Source of the DNA: Oscillospiraceae bacterium
Lineage (GTDB): Bacteria > Bacillota > Clostridia > Oscillospirales > Oscillospiraceae
Length of the DNA stretch: 5,652 nt
Direction: 5' to 3'
NCBI GenBank assembly: GCA_017420125.1
Contig: JAFOJR010000058.1
Span: 1 to 5,652 of the forward strand
Shown here: positions 1-5,652 of the stretch, piece by piece
Layout: every line of letters begins with the position of its first letter
How positions within the stretch are numbered: position 1 is the first letter of the stretch
Position numbers and translations under genes: made by a program
Notes under the pieces: model-generated
The model's input: the letters and a program-made list of their open reading frames with translations, nothing else
Told to the model about the DNA's origin: nothing
Database searches by the model: none

Positions 1-1455
1 GCCATCAAAGAAGAATACTTTGCCAGCCGCCCTGTGGTCGCCATCATTGTATTGGACAATTATGAAGAAATTACAAAGGGGCTCTCCGACAACGCCAAAT
101 CTGCCCTGATGGCCCAGGTTGACGACAAAGTAGGCGAATGGGCCGACCCAACTCAGGGAATCCTCAGTAAATATGACCGAGACCGATATCTTTTTGTATT
201 TGAATCCCGCTTTTTACCTGCATTCCAAACAAATAAATTTTCTATTTTGGACTCTGTCCGAACCATTACTAACTCCACGGGCATCGCTGCCACTGTCAGC
301 ATTGGCATTGGAAAAGACGGAGAAACACTACAGGATTTGTTCCAATATGCTGCCCTTTCCATCGACATGGCGCTCTCCCGCGGGGGAGACCAAGTGGTGT
401 TGAAAAATCGCTTCCAATTTCAATTTTTCGGCGGACGTGCCAAAGAACTGGAACGGCGAACAAAGGTCAAATCCCGGGTGATGGCCAATGCGCTGAATCG
501 GTTGCTGGACGACTCTTCTCACGTCTTTATCATGGGGCATGCCATGCCGGATCTGGACTGTATTGGCGCCGCTGCTGGACTTTGCGCCATTGCGCGGAAA
601 AAGGAAACCAAAGCATATCTTATTTTGGAGCCAAGCAGCAACTTAGCTGTTGCAATGACAAAGCGTCTGGCTGCTTTGCCGGAATATGCCGACAGTTTCC
701 TCACACCCCAGGACGCCCTTTTAAAAGCAGATCACCGCAGCCTGTTAATCGTGGTAGATACCAATCGGCCGGAACAGGTAATCAGTCAGGATTTGCTTAT
801 GGCCTGCAGCCGGGTGGCCGTCATCGATCACCACCGGCGCGCTGCCACTTATATTGCAGATGCAGCGCTGAATTTCCACGAGCCGTTTTCCTCTTCCACC
901 TGCGAACTGGTCACGGAACTGCTTCAATACCTGGTAGAGCCGAGAGAAATTCTGCATGCGGAAGCAGACGCGCTGCTGTCCGGCATTGTTTTAGATACCA
1001 AAAGCTTCTCCATCCGTACCGGTAGCCGTACCTTTGAGGCCGCTGCTTTCCTGCGGCAGGCAGGTGCCGATCCTGTACAGGTGAAAAAGCAGTTCCAGAA
1101 CGATTTGGCCGGCACCATTTCCCGTTATGATATCATTCAGCACGCAAAGCTGTATCGGGAAACCATCGCCATTTCTGCTGTGGACCGCCCTGTAGGCCGT
1201 GTCGTTTCCGCTCAGGCCGCAGACGAACTATTGAATATTTCTGGAGTGGAAACCTCTTTTGTTTTGTATCCCGATCAAGAATCCGTTTTCGTCTCTGCCC
1301 GCTCCATTGGATCCATCAATGTGCAGCTGATTATGGAAGCGTTGGGCGGCGGCGGAAACGGTGCCACTGCCGGAGCTCAGATGAAAGGGCTTTCTTTATC
1401 CCAGGCCGTTTCGGATTTAGAGAAGGCTATTGACCAGTATCTCGACAGCATATAA
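1..1455 (+). CDS. gdpP: GdpP-type c-di-AMP phosphodiesterase (DHH/DHHA1), 5'-truncated
   Basis: Membrane-anchored phosphodiesterase that hydrolyses cyclic di-AMP to pApA, setting potassium, osmotic and cell-wall homeostasis in Firmicutes. The reading frame is open from base 1, so the gene enters from outside the window. 484 codons are present; family members are about 650-660 residues, so the two membrane helices, the PAS domain and the start of GGDEF are missing. Visible in order: a degenerate GGDEF domain (about bases 31-405) with YDRDRY at 172-189 where a true cyclase has GGDEF, and RGGDQVV near its end. The DHH domain follows, with MGHAMPDLDCIG at 532-567 keeping the metal-binding His/Asp/Asp, VDTNRP (Asp at 757), VIDHH (DHH at 826-834) and LDTKSF (Asp at 994). 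The DHHA1 domain carries GGGGN at 1345-1359. The family signature has His where this protein has Asn. The gene lies just upstream of rplI, as in B. subtilis (yybT). Function is confident from the ordered motifs. Confidence 0.95.
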   Translation, partial: AIKEEYFASRPVVAIIVLDNYEEITKGLSDNAKSALMAQVDDKVGEWADPTQGILSKYDRDRYLFVFESRFLPAFQTNKFSILDSVRTITNSTGIAATVSIGIGKDGETLQDLFQYAALSIDMALSRGGDQVVLKNRFQFQFFGGRAKELERRTKVKSRVMANALNRLLDDSSHVFIMGHAMPDLDCIGAAAGLCAIARKKETKAYLILEPSSNLAVAMTKRLAALPEYADSFLTPQDALLKADHRSLLIVVDTNRPEQVISQDLLMACSRVAVIDHHRRAATYIADAALNFHEPFSSSTCELVTELLQYLVEPREILHAEADALLSGIVLDTKSFSIRTGSRTFEAAAFLRQAGADPVQVKKQFQNDLAGTISRYDIIQHAKLYRETIAISAVDRPVGRVVSAQAADELLNISGVETSFVLYPDQESVFVSARSIGSINVQLIMEALGGGGNGATAGAQMKGLSLSQAVSDLEKAIDQYLDSI

Positions 1456-1456
1456 C
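1430..1456 (+). promoter_or_regulatory. Possible sigma-A-like promoter ahead of rplI
   Basis: TTGACC (1430-1435) and TATAAC (1451-1456) each match the -35 and -10 consensus hexamers at five of six positions. They lie at the very end of gdpP, about 50 bases before the rplI start. The spacer is 15 bases, shorter than the preferred 17, so this may be chance. If real it would let rplI-dnaB and the genes downstream be transcribed independently of gdpP. Confidence 0.22.
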
Positions 1457-1490
1457 CCCTCTCGAATACTGTTTTCATTTCCATAGCCAT

Positions 1491-1497
1491 AAGGAGG
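1491..1497 (+). promoter_or_regulatory. Strong ribosome binding site for rplI
   Basis: AAGGAGG is a perfect match to the Shine-Dalgarno consensus. It lies 10 bases before the ATG at 1508 and fixes that start. Its strength fits a ribosomal protein gene that must be made in high amount. Confidence 0.9.
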
Positions 1498-1507
1498 ATG
1501 TAACATT

Positions 1508-1957
1508 ATGAAAGTCATTTTGCAGCAAGATGTAAAAGGCCAAGGGAAGCGCGGCCAGATGGTAACTGTATCAGACGGCTATGCCAGAAATTTCCTGTTG
1601 CCGCGGAAACTGGCAATAGAAGCTACCCCGGACGCTCTAAACACTATGAAATTACAGGAAAAAGCCCGTCGTGCCCAAGAGGCAAAAGAAAAGGAAGAGG
1701 CCCAGGAAATCGCCAAAAAGCTGGAAAGCTGCGTGGTGAAGATTCCTGCCCGTGCCGGAGAAAAAGGGCAGCTGTTCGGCTCTGTCACCTCCAAGGAAAT
1801 CGCAGATGCACTGGCTTCTCAATTTCAAATCCATATTGAAAAACAGAAAATCGTACAGGAGGAACCCATTAAAAGTTTTGGTGCCTATCAATTGAAGTGT
1901 AAATTGGGCTACAGCATTTCCGGCGTGATCCATGTAATGGTGACGGAAGAAAAATAG
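1508..1957 (+). CDS. rplI: 50S ribosomal protein L9
   Basis: Structural protein of the large ribosomal subunit that binds 23S rRNA near the base of the L1 stalk; in known systems it helps hold the reading frame. Length is 149 residues, the usual size. The N-terminal RNA-binding domain is recognisable from MKVILQQDVKG at the start and DGYARNFLLP at residues 23-32. A charged, Lys/Glu/Ala-rich stretch at about residues 41-74 is the long connecting helix typical of L9. The C-terminal domain follows from about residue 75, with GEKGQLFGSVT as its signature. The start is set by a perfect ribosome binding site. It sits 52 bases after gdpP and 29 bases before dnaB, the common Firmicutes order. Nothing is missing or unusual. 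Confidence 0.98.
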   Translation: MKVILQQDVKGQGKRGQMVTVSDGYARNFLLPRKLAIEATPDALNTMKLQEKARRAQEAKEKEEAQEIAKKLESCVVKIPARAGEKGQLFGSVTSKEIADALASQFQIHIEKQKIVQEEPIKSFGAYQLKCKLGYSISGVIHVMVTEEK

Positions 1958-1970
1958 CCCCATTCCAAAC

Positions 1971-1976
1971 AGGAGG
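1971..1976 (+). promoter_or_regulatory. Ribosome binding site for dnaB
   Basis: AGGAGG lies 10 bases before the ATG at 1987, in the 29-base gap after rplI. It supports the chosen dnaB start. The short gap has no room for a terminator, so rplI and dnaB are probably cotranscribed. Confidence 0.88.
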
Positions 1977-1986
1977 AAACCACCCT

Positions 1987-3330
1987 ATGGATGAACTTCT
2001 TGCACGGCAGCTTCCCCACAGTCTGGAAGCAGAGCAGGCTACACTAGGCTCCATGTTGATTGACGCCCGCTGTGTACCAGAGGTCATTGAGCAGCTGAAG
2101 CCAGAAGATTTTTATTTGCAACAGAATCGGGATATTTTTGAAACCATTTACACCATGTTCAGCTATTCTCAGCGAATTGACCCGGTCACCGTATTGGATC
2201 AAATGCGCCAACGGGGCATCTATGAGGAAACAACCTCCCGGAAATACGTTTTGCAGCTGATGGAAATCACTCCTACTGCCGCCAACGTGAAAGAATATGT
2301 AAAAATTGTACGAGATCAGTCCCTTCTGCGCCATTTGTCAGAAGCCGCTTCCGAGATTTCTCAAACGATTACAGAGGGCACCTCTGCGGCAGATGCTCTG
2401 GACGCAGCAGAGCGAAAAATTTATGCCTTGCGTCACGGTCGCGGAAAAGAAGGCCTGTATCCTCTTTCTGCTGTTCTGTTTGACGTCTATACTCGTCTGG
2501 CGGAACTGGCCAAAAGTGACAATGCCATCCCCGGTCTTTCTACCGGTCTGGCTGACTTGGACCATATGATTTCCGGTTTGAACCGATCAGACCTGATTTT
2601 GCTGGCTTCTCGTCCCGGTATGGGGAAAACCAGCATGGCGCTGAATATTGCGCTCCACGCGGGGAAATTTTCGGGTAAAACTGTGGTAATGTTTTCTCTG
2701 GAAATGTCGCGGGAGCAGCTTGGCATGCGGCTGTTATCCACAGAGTCCTTTATAGACAATAAAAAACTGCTCACCGGCCGTCTCTCCGATGCAGACTGGA
2801 ACAAGCTCACCTCCGCTACGGCGGTTTTGAACCAAATCGACCTGCAGATAGACGACAATCCCGTTATCACTGTTGCGGATATGAACGCCAAATGCCGCCG
2901 GGTGGAAAACCTGGGACTTGTAATCATCGACTATCTTCAACTGATGCAGAGCGCGGGAACAAAGCAAAGCAACAATGGAGAAAATCGGCAGCAGATTGTC
3001 GCCGAAATCACCCGCTCTTTGAAAATTATGGCCAAGGAGTTGAATGTGCCCGTTTTGTGTCTGTCTCAACTTTCCCGCGCCAATGAGGCCCGCAGCAATA
3101 AACGACCCATGCTGTCCGACCTGCGGGAGTCCGGCGCCATTGAACAGGATGCCGATATTGTTCTCTTCCTCTATCGGGAAGATTATTATAACGAAAACTC
3201 TGAAAACCATAATGTTGCAGAATGCATTGTGGCAAAAAACCGCCATGGAGAAACTGGGACAATCTCTCTCCAATGGCTGCCGGAATATACCGCATTCTCC
3301 AGCCTGGAGTGGAAGCATCATGAAGAATAA
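1987..3330 (+). CDS. dnaB: Replicative DNA helicase DnaB (DnaC in Bacillus naming)
   Basis: Hexameric ATP-driven 5'-to-3' helicase that unwinds DNA at the replication fork and works with primase. Length is 447 residues, within the normal range (about 450-470). The N-terminal domain opens with LPHSLEAEQATLGSML at residues 7-22, the usual family start, and covers roughly residues 1-150. The RecA-like C-terminal domain shows the Walker A motif RPGMGKT at 209-215, SLEMS at 237-241 with the catalytic Glu239, Walker B LVIID at 311-315 followed by YLQLM, the SQLSR sensor region at 360-364, and DLRESGAIEQDADIV from residue 378. All ATPase motifs are intact. DnaB genes often host inteins at these motifs, but none is present. 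The end overlaps the start of tilS by 11 bases. Function and start are both well supported. Confidence 0.98.
   Translation: MDELLARQLPHSLEAEQATLGSMLIDARCVPEVIEQLKPEDFYLQQNRDIFETIYTMFSYSQRIDPVTVLDQMRQRGIYEETTSRKYVLQLMEITPTAANVKEYVKIVRDQSLLRHLSEAASEISQTITEGTSAADALDAAERKIYALRHGRGKEGLYPLSAVLFDVYTRLAELAKSDNAIPGLSTGLADLDHMISGLNRSDLILLASRPGMGKTSMALNIALHAGKFSGKTVVMFSLEMSREQLGMRLLSTESFIDNKKLLTGRLSDADWNKLTSATAVLNQIDLQIDDNPVITVADMNAKCRRVENLGLVIIDYLQLMQSAGTKQSNNGENRQQIVAEITRSLKIMAKELNVPVLCLSQLSRANEARSNKRPMLSDLRESGAIEQDADIVLFLYREDYYNENSENHNVAECIVAKNRHGETGTISLQWLPEYTAFSSLEWKHHEE
3306..3309 (+). promoter_or_regulatory. Ribosome binding site for tilS, inside dnaB
   Basis: GGAG lies 10 bases before the ATG at 3320, within the last codons of dnaB. 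It favours 3320 over the next in-frame ATG at 3335, which has only a weak purine stretch ahead of it. The arrangement suggests that tilS translation is coupled to the end of dnaB translation. Confidence 0.6.
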
Positions 3331-4726
3331 TGATATGCTGATCCAGCAAATTTCTCCTCTGGCAGAGGAATATGATATGATCCCGGCTCATTCTGTTGTC
3401 CTCTGCGCCGTTTCCGGCGGGGCGGACTCCGTTTGCCTTCTTCACGTTCTGCATATGTGGCAGCAGAAAACGGACTTTGCTCTTCACGCCGCACATTACA
3501 ACCACCGGCTGCGGGGAGATGCGTCTGATGGTGATGCCGATTTCGTCCGCGCCCTATGCCGCCAATGGAACATCCCCTGTCATATGGGCAGCGGAGATGT
3601 GCGGCAGACAGCAGCGCAAGCCGGGCGAGGGTTGGAGGAAACTGCCCGCCAGATGCGGTATCAATTTTTACAGGAAACAGCAGAAACCCTTTCGGCAGAT
3701 CGCATCGCTACCGCTCACACCGCTGATGACAATGTGGAAACTATTTTAATGCGTTTGGTACGCGGCAGCGGGCTTTCCGGCCTGTGTGGCATCCCCCCCC
3801 GCCGGGGAAAGATTGTCCGTCCTTTCTTGGAGCTTTCCCGTCAGGACATTATGGCGTATCTAAACACGTATGCACTACCCTACCGGGAAGACGAAAGCAA
3901 CAAGGACTTAACTTATACTCGCAATCGCCTGCGGCACGAGGTGCTGCCAATCCTGCGGGAACTGAACCCCAATCTGCCTTCTACCGTTGCCGCTGCTGTT
4001 CGTTCCCTTCGGCAAGACAATGACTGTTTAAATGCCGCCGCTGCCCGCCATCGAACGTTGATCCAGCCGGCGGAACGCAGTCGGGTTTTGTCCCGCACGG
4101 CGTTGCTGCGGCTGCCGCCCGCTCTGTCTTCCCGTTTGTTTTACCAAACGCTGGACGAAATGGGCGCAAGCCGGAAAGATATTTCCGCCGTTCATATCTC
4201 CGCCATCCGTCATTTGATAGAGGGGGAAGACCCTTCTGGCAGAGTTACGCTTCCCCACGGAATTGTGGTGCAGCGAGTATACGATGAACTTCTGTTCGCC
4301 CCGGAATCGGATTTTTCCGATTCTTTCTCCCCTGTTTCTCTTCCTGCCCACGGACAAGTTCATTTTTCTCATCTCCCGTGGACCATCACGGTAACGCCAT
4401 GCTCCGCCCCTGACAGTCCTCCCACCGGCAACATGTTTTTCCTGGATGCGGTGCGGGCCGCTCAAGAACCATTAACCCTCCGTCCACGGCAGACAGGCGA
4501 TGCAATCACTCCTGCCCGGGGCGGCGGAACAAAATCCATCAAAAAGTGGATGATTGATATAAAAATTCCCCGTCACCTGCGGGATCTGGTCCCTGTTTTT
4601 GCTTCTGAAGCACAAGTGGCAGCTGTGGCGGGTCTTGGCCCCGCTGCACAATGGGCAGCCCGCCCGGGCCAACCCGCTTTAAAAATTGAAATAGAAGGGA
4701 TACCGCTTTATGGAACAAGACATTGA
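3320..4726 (+). CDS. tilS: tRNA(Ile)-lysidine synthetase TilS
   Basis: Essential cytoplasmic enzyme that uses ATP and lysine to turn C34 of the CAU-anticodon tRNA-Ile into lysidine, so that it reads AUA and is charged with isoleucine. From the ATG at 3320 it has 468 residues, close to the roughly 470 of B. subtilis TilS. The N-terminal PP-loop ATPase domain shows SGGADS at residues 32-37, YNHRLRG at 60-66 (the family's HVNHGLR-like motif), GRGLEETAR at 102-110 and AHTADDNVET from residue 132, all catalytic signatures. A middle tRNA-binding region follows. The C-terminal TilS domain is marked by RPRQTGD at 388-394 and a basic KSIKKW stretch. The frame stays open for 276 bases upstream inside dnaB, but that part has no TilS similarity and is not taken as coding. 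The gene overlaps dnaB by 11 bases and hpt by 17. It contains a run of eight C at 3793-3800. Confidence 0.96.
   Translation: MKNNDMLIQQISPLAEEYDMIPAHSVVLCAVSGGADSVCLLHVLHMWQQKTDFALHAAHYNHRLRGDASDGDADFVRALCRQWNIPCHMGSGDVRQTAAQAGRGLEETARQMRYQFLQETAETLSADRIATAHTADDNVETILMRLVRGSGLSGLCGIPPRRGKIVRPFLELSRQDIMAYLNTYALPYREDESNKDLTYTRNRLRHEVLPILRELNPNLPSTVAAAVRSLRQDNDCLNAAAARHRTLIQPAERSRVLSRTALLRLPPALSSRLFYQTLDEMGASRKDISAVHISAIRHLIEGEDPSGRVTLPHGIVVQRVYDELLFAPESDFSDSFSPVSLPAHGQVHFSHLPWTITVTPCSAPDSPPTGNMFFLDAVRAAQEPLTLRPRQTGDAITPARGGGTKSIKKWMIDIKIPRHLRDLVPVFASEAQVAAVAGLGPAAQWAARPGQPALKIEIEGIPLYGTRH
3793..3800 (+). repeat. Eight-C homopolymer inside tilS
   Basis: Eight consecutive C bases encode Pro-Pro and the first base of Arg in the conserved GIPPRRG segment of TilS. 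Runs of this length can slip in replication or sequencing. The frame is correct here, because conserved TilS sequence continues on both sides. Confidence 0.9.
4695..4700 (+). promoter_or_regulatory. Ribosome binding site for hpt, inside tilS
   Basis: AAGGGA lies nine bases before the ATG at 4710, within the last codons of tilS. It is a moderate Shine-Dalgarno match and supports the overlapping start of hpt. Confidence 0.6.
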
Positions 4727-5249
4727 ACGTATTTTGTTTTCCGCCGAAGAACTGGCAGAGCGAATACGTGCCATGGCCGAAGAAATCAACCGGGACTATG
4801 CCGGAAAAGAACCGCTGCTGGTCAGCGTCTTGCGGGGCTCCTTTATTTTTATGGCCGACTTGGTGCGACAAATTCGGCTGCCATGCACGGTGGATTTTAT
4901 GGCTGTCTCCTCTTACGGGAAAAGCACTGTCAGTTCCGGCGCTGTGCAGATCACAAAAGATTTAAGCGAGGATATTTTCCATAAAGACCTGATTATTGTA
5001 GAGGATATCCTGGACAGTGGAAACACACTGAATTATTTGATGAAAACCCTCCTCGCCCGCAATCCTGCCTCCATCCGACTGTGTGCTCTGTTGGATAAGC
5101 CGGAACGCCGAAAAGTTCCAGTTCATATAGATTATCGCGGGTTCGAAATTCCGGATGAATTCGTAGTTGGCTATGGTTTGGACTATGCAGAGCGTTACCG
5201 TAATCTCCCCTATATTGGAATTTTAAAACCTTCTGTTTACGGCAAATAA
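4710..5249 (+). CDS. hpt: Hypoxanthine phosphoribosyltransferase
   Basis: Cytoplasmic purine-salvage enzyme that joins hypoxanthine (and usually guanine) to PRPP, giving IMP or GMP and pyrophosphate. Length is 179 residues, the normal bacterial size. LRGS at residues 41-44 is the loop that contacts PRPP/pyrophosphate, and SSYG follows as the start of the flexible active-site loop. EDILDSGNT at 98-106 is the PRPP-binding signature, with the acidic pair Glu98-Asp99 and Asp102. Lys130 (in LLDKPERR) and DEFVVGYGLDY from residue 149 form the purine-recognition region. The start overlaps tilS by 17 bases, consistent with coupled translation. The tilS-hpt-ftsH order is well known in Firmicutes. In that group Hpt is inhibited by ppGpp, and in B. 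subtilis a TilS-HprT complex has been reported to activate ftsH. Whether either holds here is inference. Confidence 0.97.
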   Translation: MEQDIERILFSAEELAERIRAMAEEINRDYAGKEPLLVSVLRGSFIFMADLVRQIRLPCTVDFMAVSSYGKSTVSSGAVQITKDLSEDIFHKDLIIVEDILDSGNTLNYLMKTLLARNPASIRLCALLDKPERRKVPVHIDYRGFEIPDEFVVGYGLDYAERYRNLPYIGILKPSVYGK

Positions 5250-5250
5250 T

Positions 5251-5309
5251 ATGCCAGATATTTGTGATGGAACTCCGTCATACAGTTCCGTTTTCGCCTT
5301 TTGTGGCAT
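5251..5309 (+). repeat. Nested inverted repeats between hpt and ftsH
   Basis: The outer arms are ATGCCA (5251-5256) and TGGCAT (5304-5309). The inner arms are GGAACT (5269-5274) and AGTTCC (5284-5289), with a nine-base loop; A-T and G-T pairs could lengthen the inner stem by two or three. T-rich stretches follow the inner stem (TTTT at 5291-5294) and the outer one (TTTT at 5309-5312), but neither is a strong uninterrupted run. It could be a weak terminator or attenuator, an mRNA processing site, a protein-binding site, or chance. The 86-base gap holds nothing else clear besides the ftsH ribosome binding site. Confidence 0.4.
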
Positions 5310-5318
5310 TTTACGGAT

Positions 5319-5329
5319 AAGGAAGTGAT
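5319..5329 (+). promoter_or_regulatory. Extended ribosome binding site for ftsH
   Basis: AAGGAAGTGAT matches the extended Shine-Dalgarno AAGGAGGTGAT at ten of eleven bases. Its core GGAAG ends 10 bases before the TTG at 5336. This decides the start, because an in-frame TAA at 5318-5320 rules out a longer protein and no ATG or GTG lies between that stop and 5336. Confidence 0.85.
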
Positions 5330-5335
5330 TCTTGT

Positions 5336-5652
5336 TTGAAAAAACTTACTCTGCGCGATGCTGGTTTTTATGCATTAATTATCGTAATTTTGATCAGCAC
5401 CATCATCATTCTGCGACAAACCGACAAAGCAAACGACCTGATCTACTCTGAAGTGCGGGATTTGTTTGAGCGAAAGCAGGTTGAGCGGTTCACTGTGGAT
5501 GGCAAAACTTTAACCCTCACCTTGTCGGAGCCAATCAACGGGACATATACCTTCACCTACAAACTGGCCAGCCTGGATATCTTTTACAATGATCTTCACG
5601 ACCTCATCGACGAACAGCATGAACAGGGGATCATTGTAGAGTATGATTATCC
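5336..5652 (+). CDS. ftsH: ATP-dependent membrane protease FtsH, N-terminal part
   Basis: Hexameric AAA+ zinc metalloprotease of the cytoplasmic membrane that degrades misfolded membrane proteins and some regulators. Only the first 105 residues are in the window; the AAA+ and protease domains lie beyond it. The frame begins TTG-AAA-AAA, giving MKKLTLRDAG. A hydrophobic segment FYALIIVILISTIIIL at residues 11-26 is the first membrane helix. A mixed-charge region follows with EVRDLFERKQVERFTVDG from residue 39, typical of the FtsH extracellular domain, and the window ends at VEYDYP, as many FtsH proteins read just before the second helix. No catalytic motif is visible, so identity rests on this N-terminal pattern and on the position after tilS-hpt. 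The start is non-ATG but well supported by the ribosome binding site and an in-frame stop upstream. Confidence 0.88.
   Translation, partial: MKKLTLRDAGFYALIIVILISTIIILRQTDKANDLIYSEVRDLFERKQVERFTVDGKTLTLTLSEPINGTYTFTYKLASLDIFYNDLHDLIDEQHEQGIIVEYDY

Noticed and set aside
582..1025. 147-codon forward open frame inside gdpP in another frame.
   Set aside because: It overlaps the conserved DHH domain and has a low-complexity composition with no recognisable domain. It is best read as a shadow of gdpP.
2608..3160. Possible intein in dnaB, a common insertion site.
   Set aside because: Walker A, Walker B and the later motifs are contiguous and the protein has normal length, so no insertion is present.
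3044..3319. Open frame upstream of tilS that would add 92 residues to its N-terminus.
   Set aside because: It lies wholly inside dnaB, which carries strong conserved motifs there, and the extra residues do not resemble TilS. The start at 3320 gives the normal family length and has a ribosome binding site.
2734..3321. 195-codon antisense open frame across the dnaB helicase domain.
   Set aside because: It lies opposite highly conserved dnaB sequence, shows no recognisable domain, and has no convincing ribosome binding site. It is best read as a shadow of dnaB.
3335..3337. Alternative ATG start for tilS just after the dnaB stop.
   Set aside because: It has a weaker upstream purine stretch than the ATG at 3320. 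It remains possible and would shorten the protein by only five residues.
4535..4563. TATAAA at 4558-4563 as a promoter for hpt.
   Set aside because: The hexamer at the expected -35 distance (TCCATC) does not match consensus, and the stretch encodes the conserved C-terminal domain of TilS.
5332..5334. TTG just before the ftsH start, in a different frame.
   Set aside because: Its frame gives no FtsH-like sequence; the frame from 5336 gives the membrane helix and the expected domain.

Overview
This window is a compact, single-strand stretch of bacterial housekeeping genes. It reads in order gdpP (5'-truncated), rplI, dnaB, tilS, hpt and ftsH (3'-truncated). Roughly balanced base composition, strong AAGGAGG-type ribosome binding sites, a GdpP-type c-di-AMP phosphodiesterase next to rplI and dnaB, and a tilS-hpt-ftsH trio all point to the Firmicutes (Bacillota). 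The protein style fits class Clostridia, perhaps an Oscillospiraceae/Ruminococcaceae-like gut anaerobe. The family-level placement is an impression from reading, not a computed result.

Layout. Bases 1-1455 encode the last 484 residues of GdpP: a degenerate GGDEF domain, then DHH and DHHA1. A 52-base gap carries a strong ribosome binding site for rplI (1508-1957, ribosomal protein L9). A 29-base gap with another strong site leads to dnaB (1987-3330, replicative helicase). tilS (3320-4726, tRNA-Ile lysidine synthetase) starts inside the end of dnaB, and hpt (4710-5249, hypoxanthine phosphoribosyltransferase) starts inside the end of tilS. An 86-base gap with nested inverted repeats separates hpt from ftsH. 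ftsH (5336 to the window end) uses a TTG start and shows its N-terminal membrane anchor and part of its extracytoplasmic domain.

How the genes fit together. Two gene neighbourhoods that lie apart in Bacillus subtilis (gdpP/yybT-rplI-dnaC and tilS-hprT-ftsH) are joined head to tail here and linked by coding overlaps, so all six genes could be read as one transcript. The products cover second-messenger turnover, ribosome structure, replication, tRNA decoding, purine salvage and membrane proteolysis. GdpP and Hpt are both known ppGpp-responsive enzymes in Firmicutes, so the cluster may link stringent-response targets.

There are no RNA genes, mobile elements, CRISPR arrays or inteins that I can see. 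No gap without a gene exceeds 86 bases. I found no clear undescribed system. The points worth a second look are a His-to-Asn change in the GdpP DHHA1 signature, the joined operon, an eight-C run inside tilS, and the inverted repeats before ftsH.
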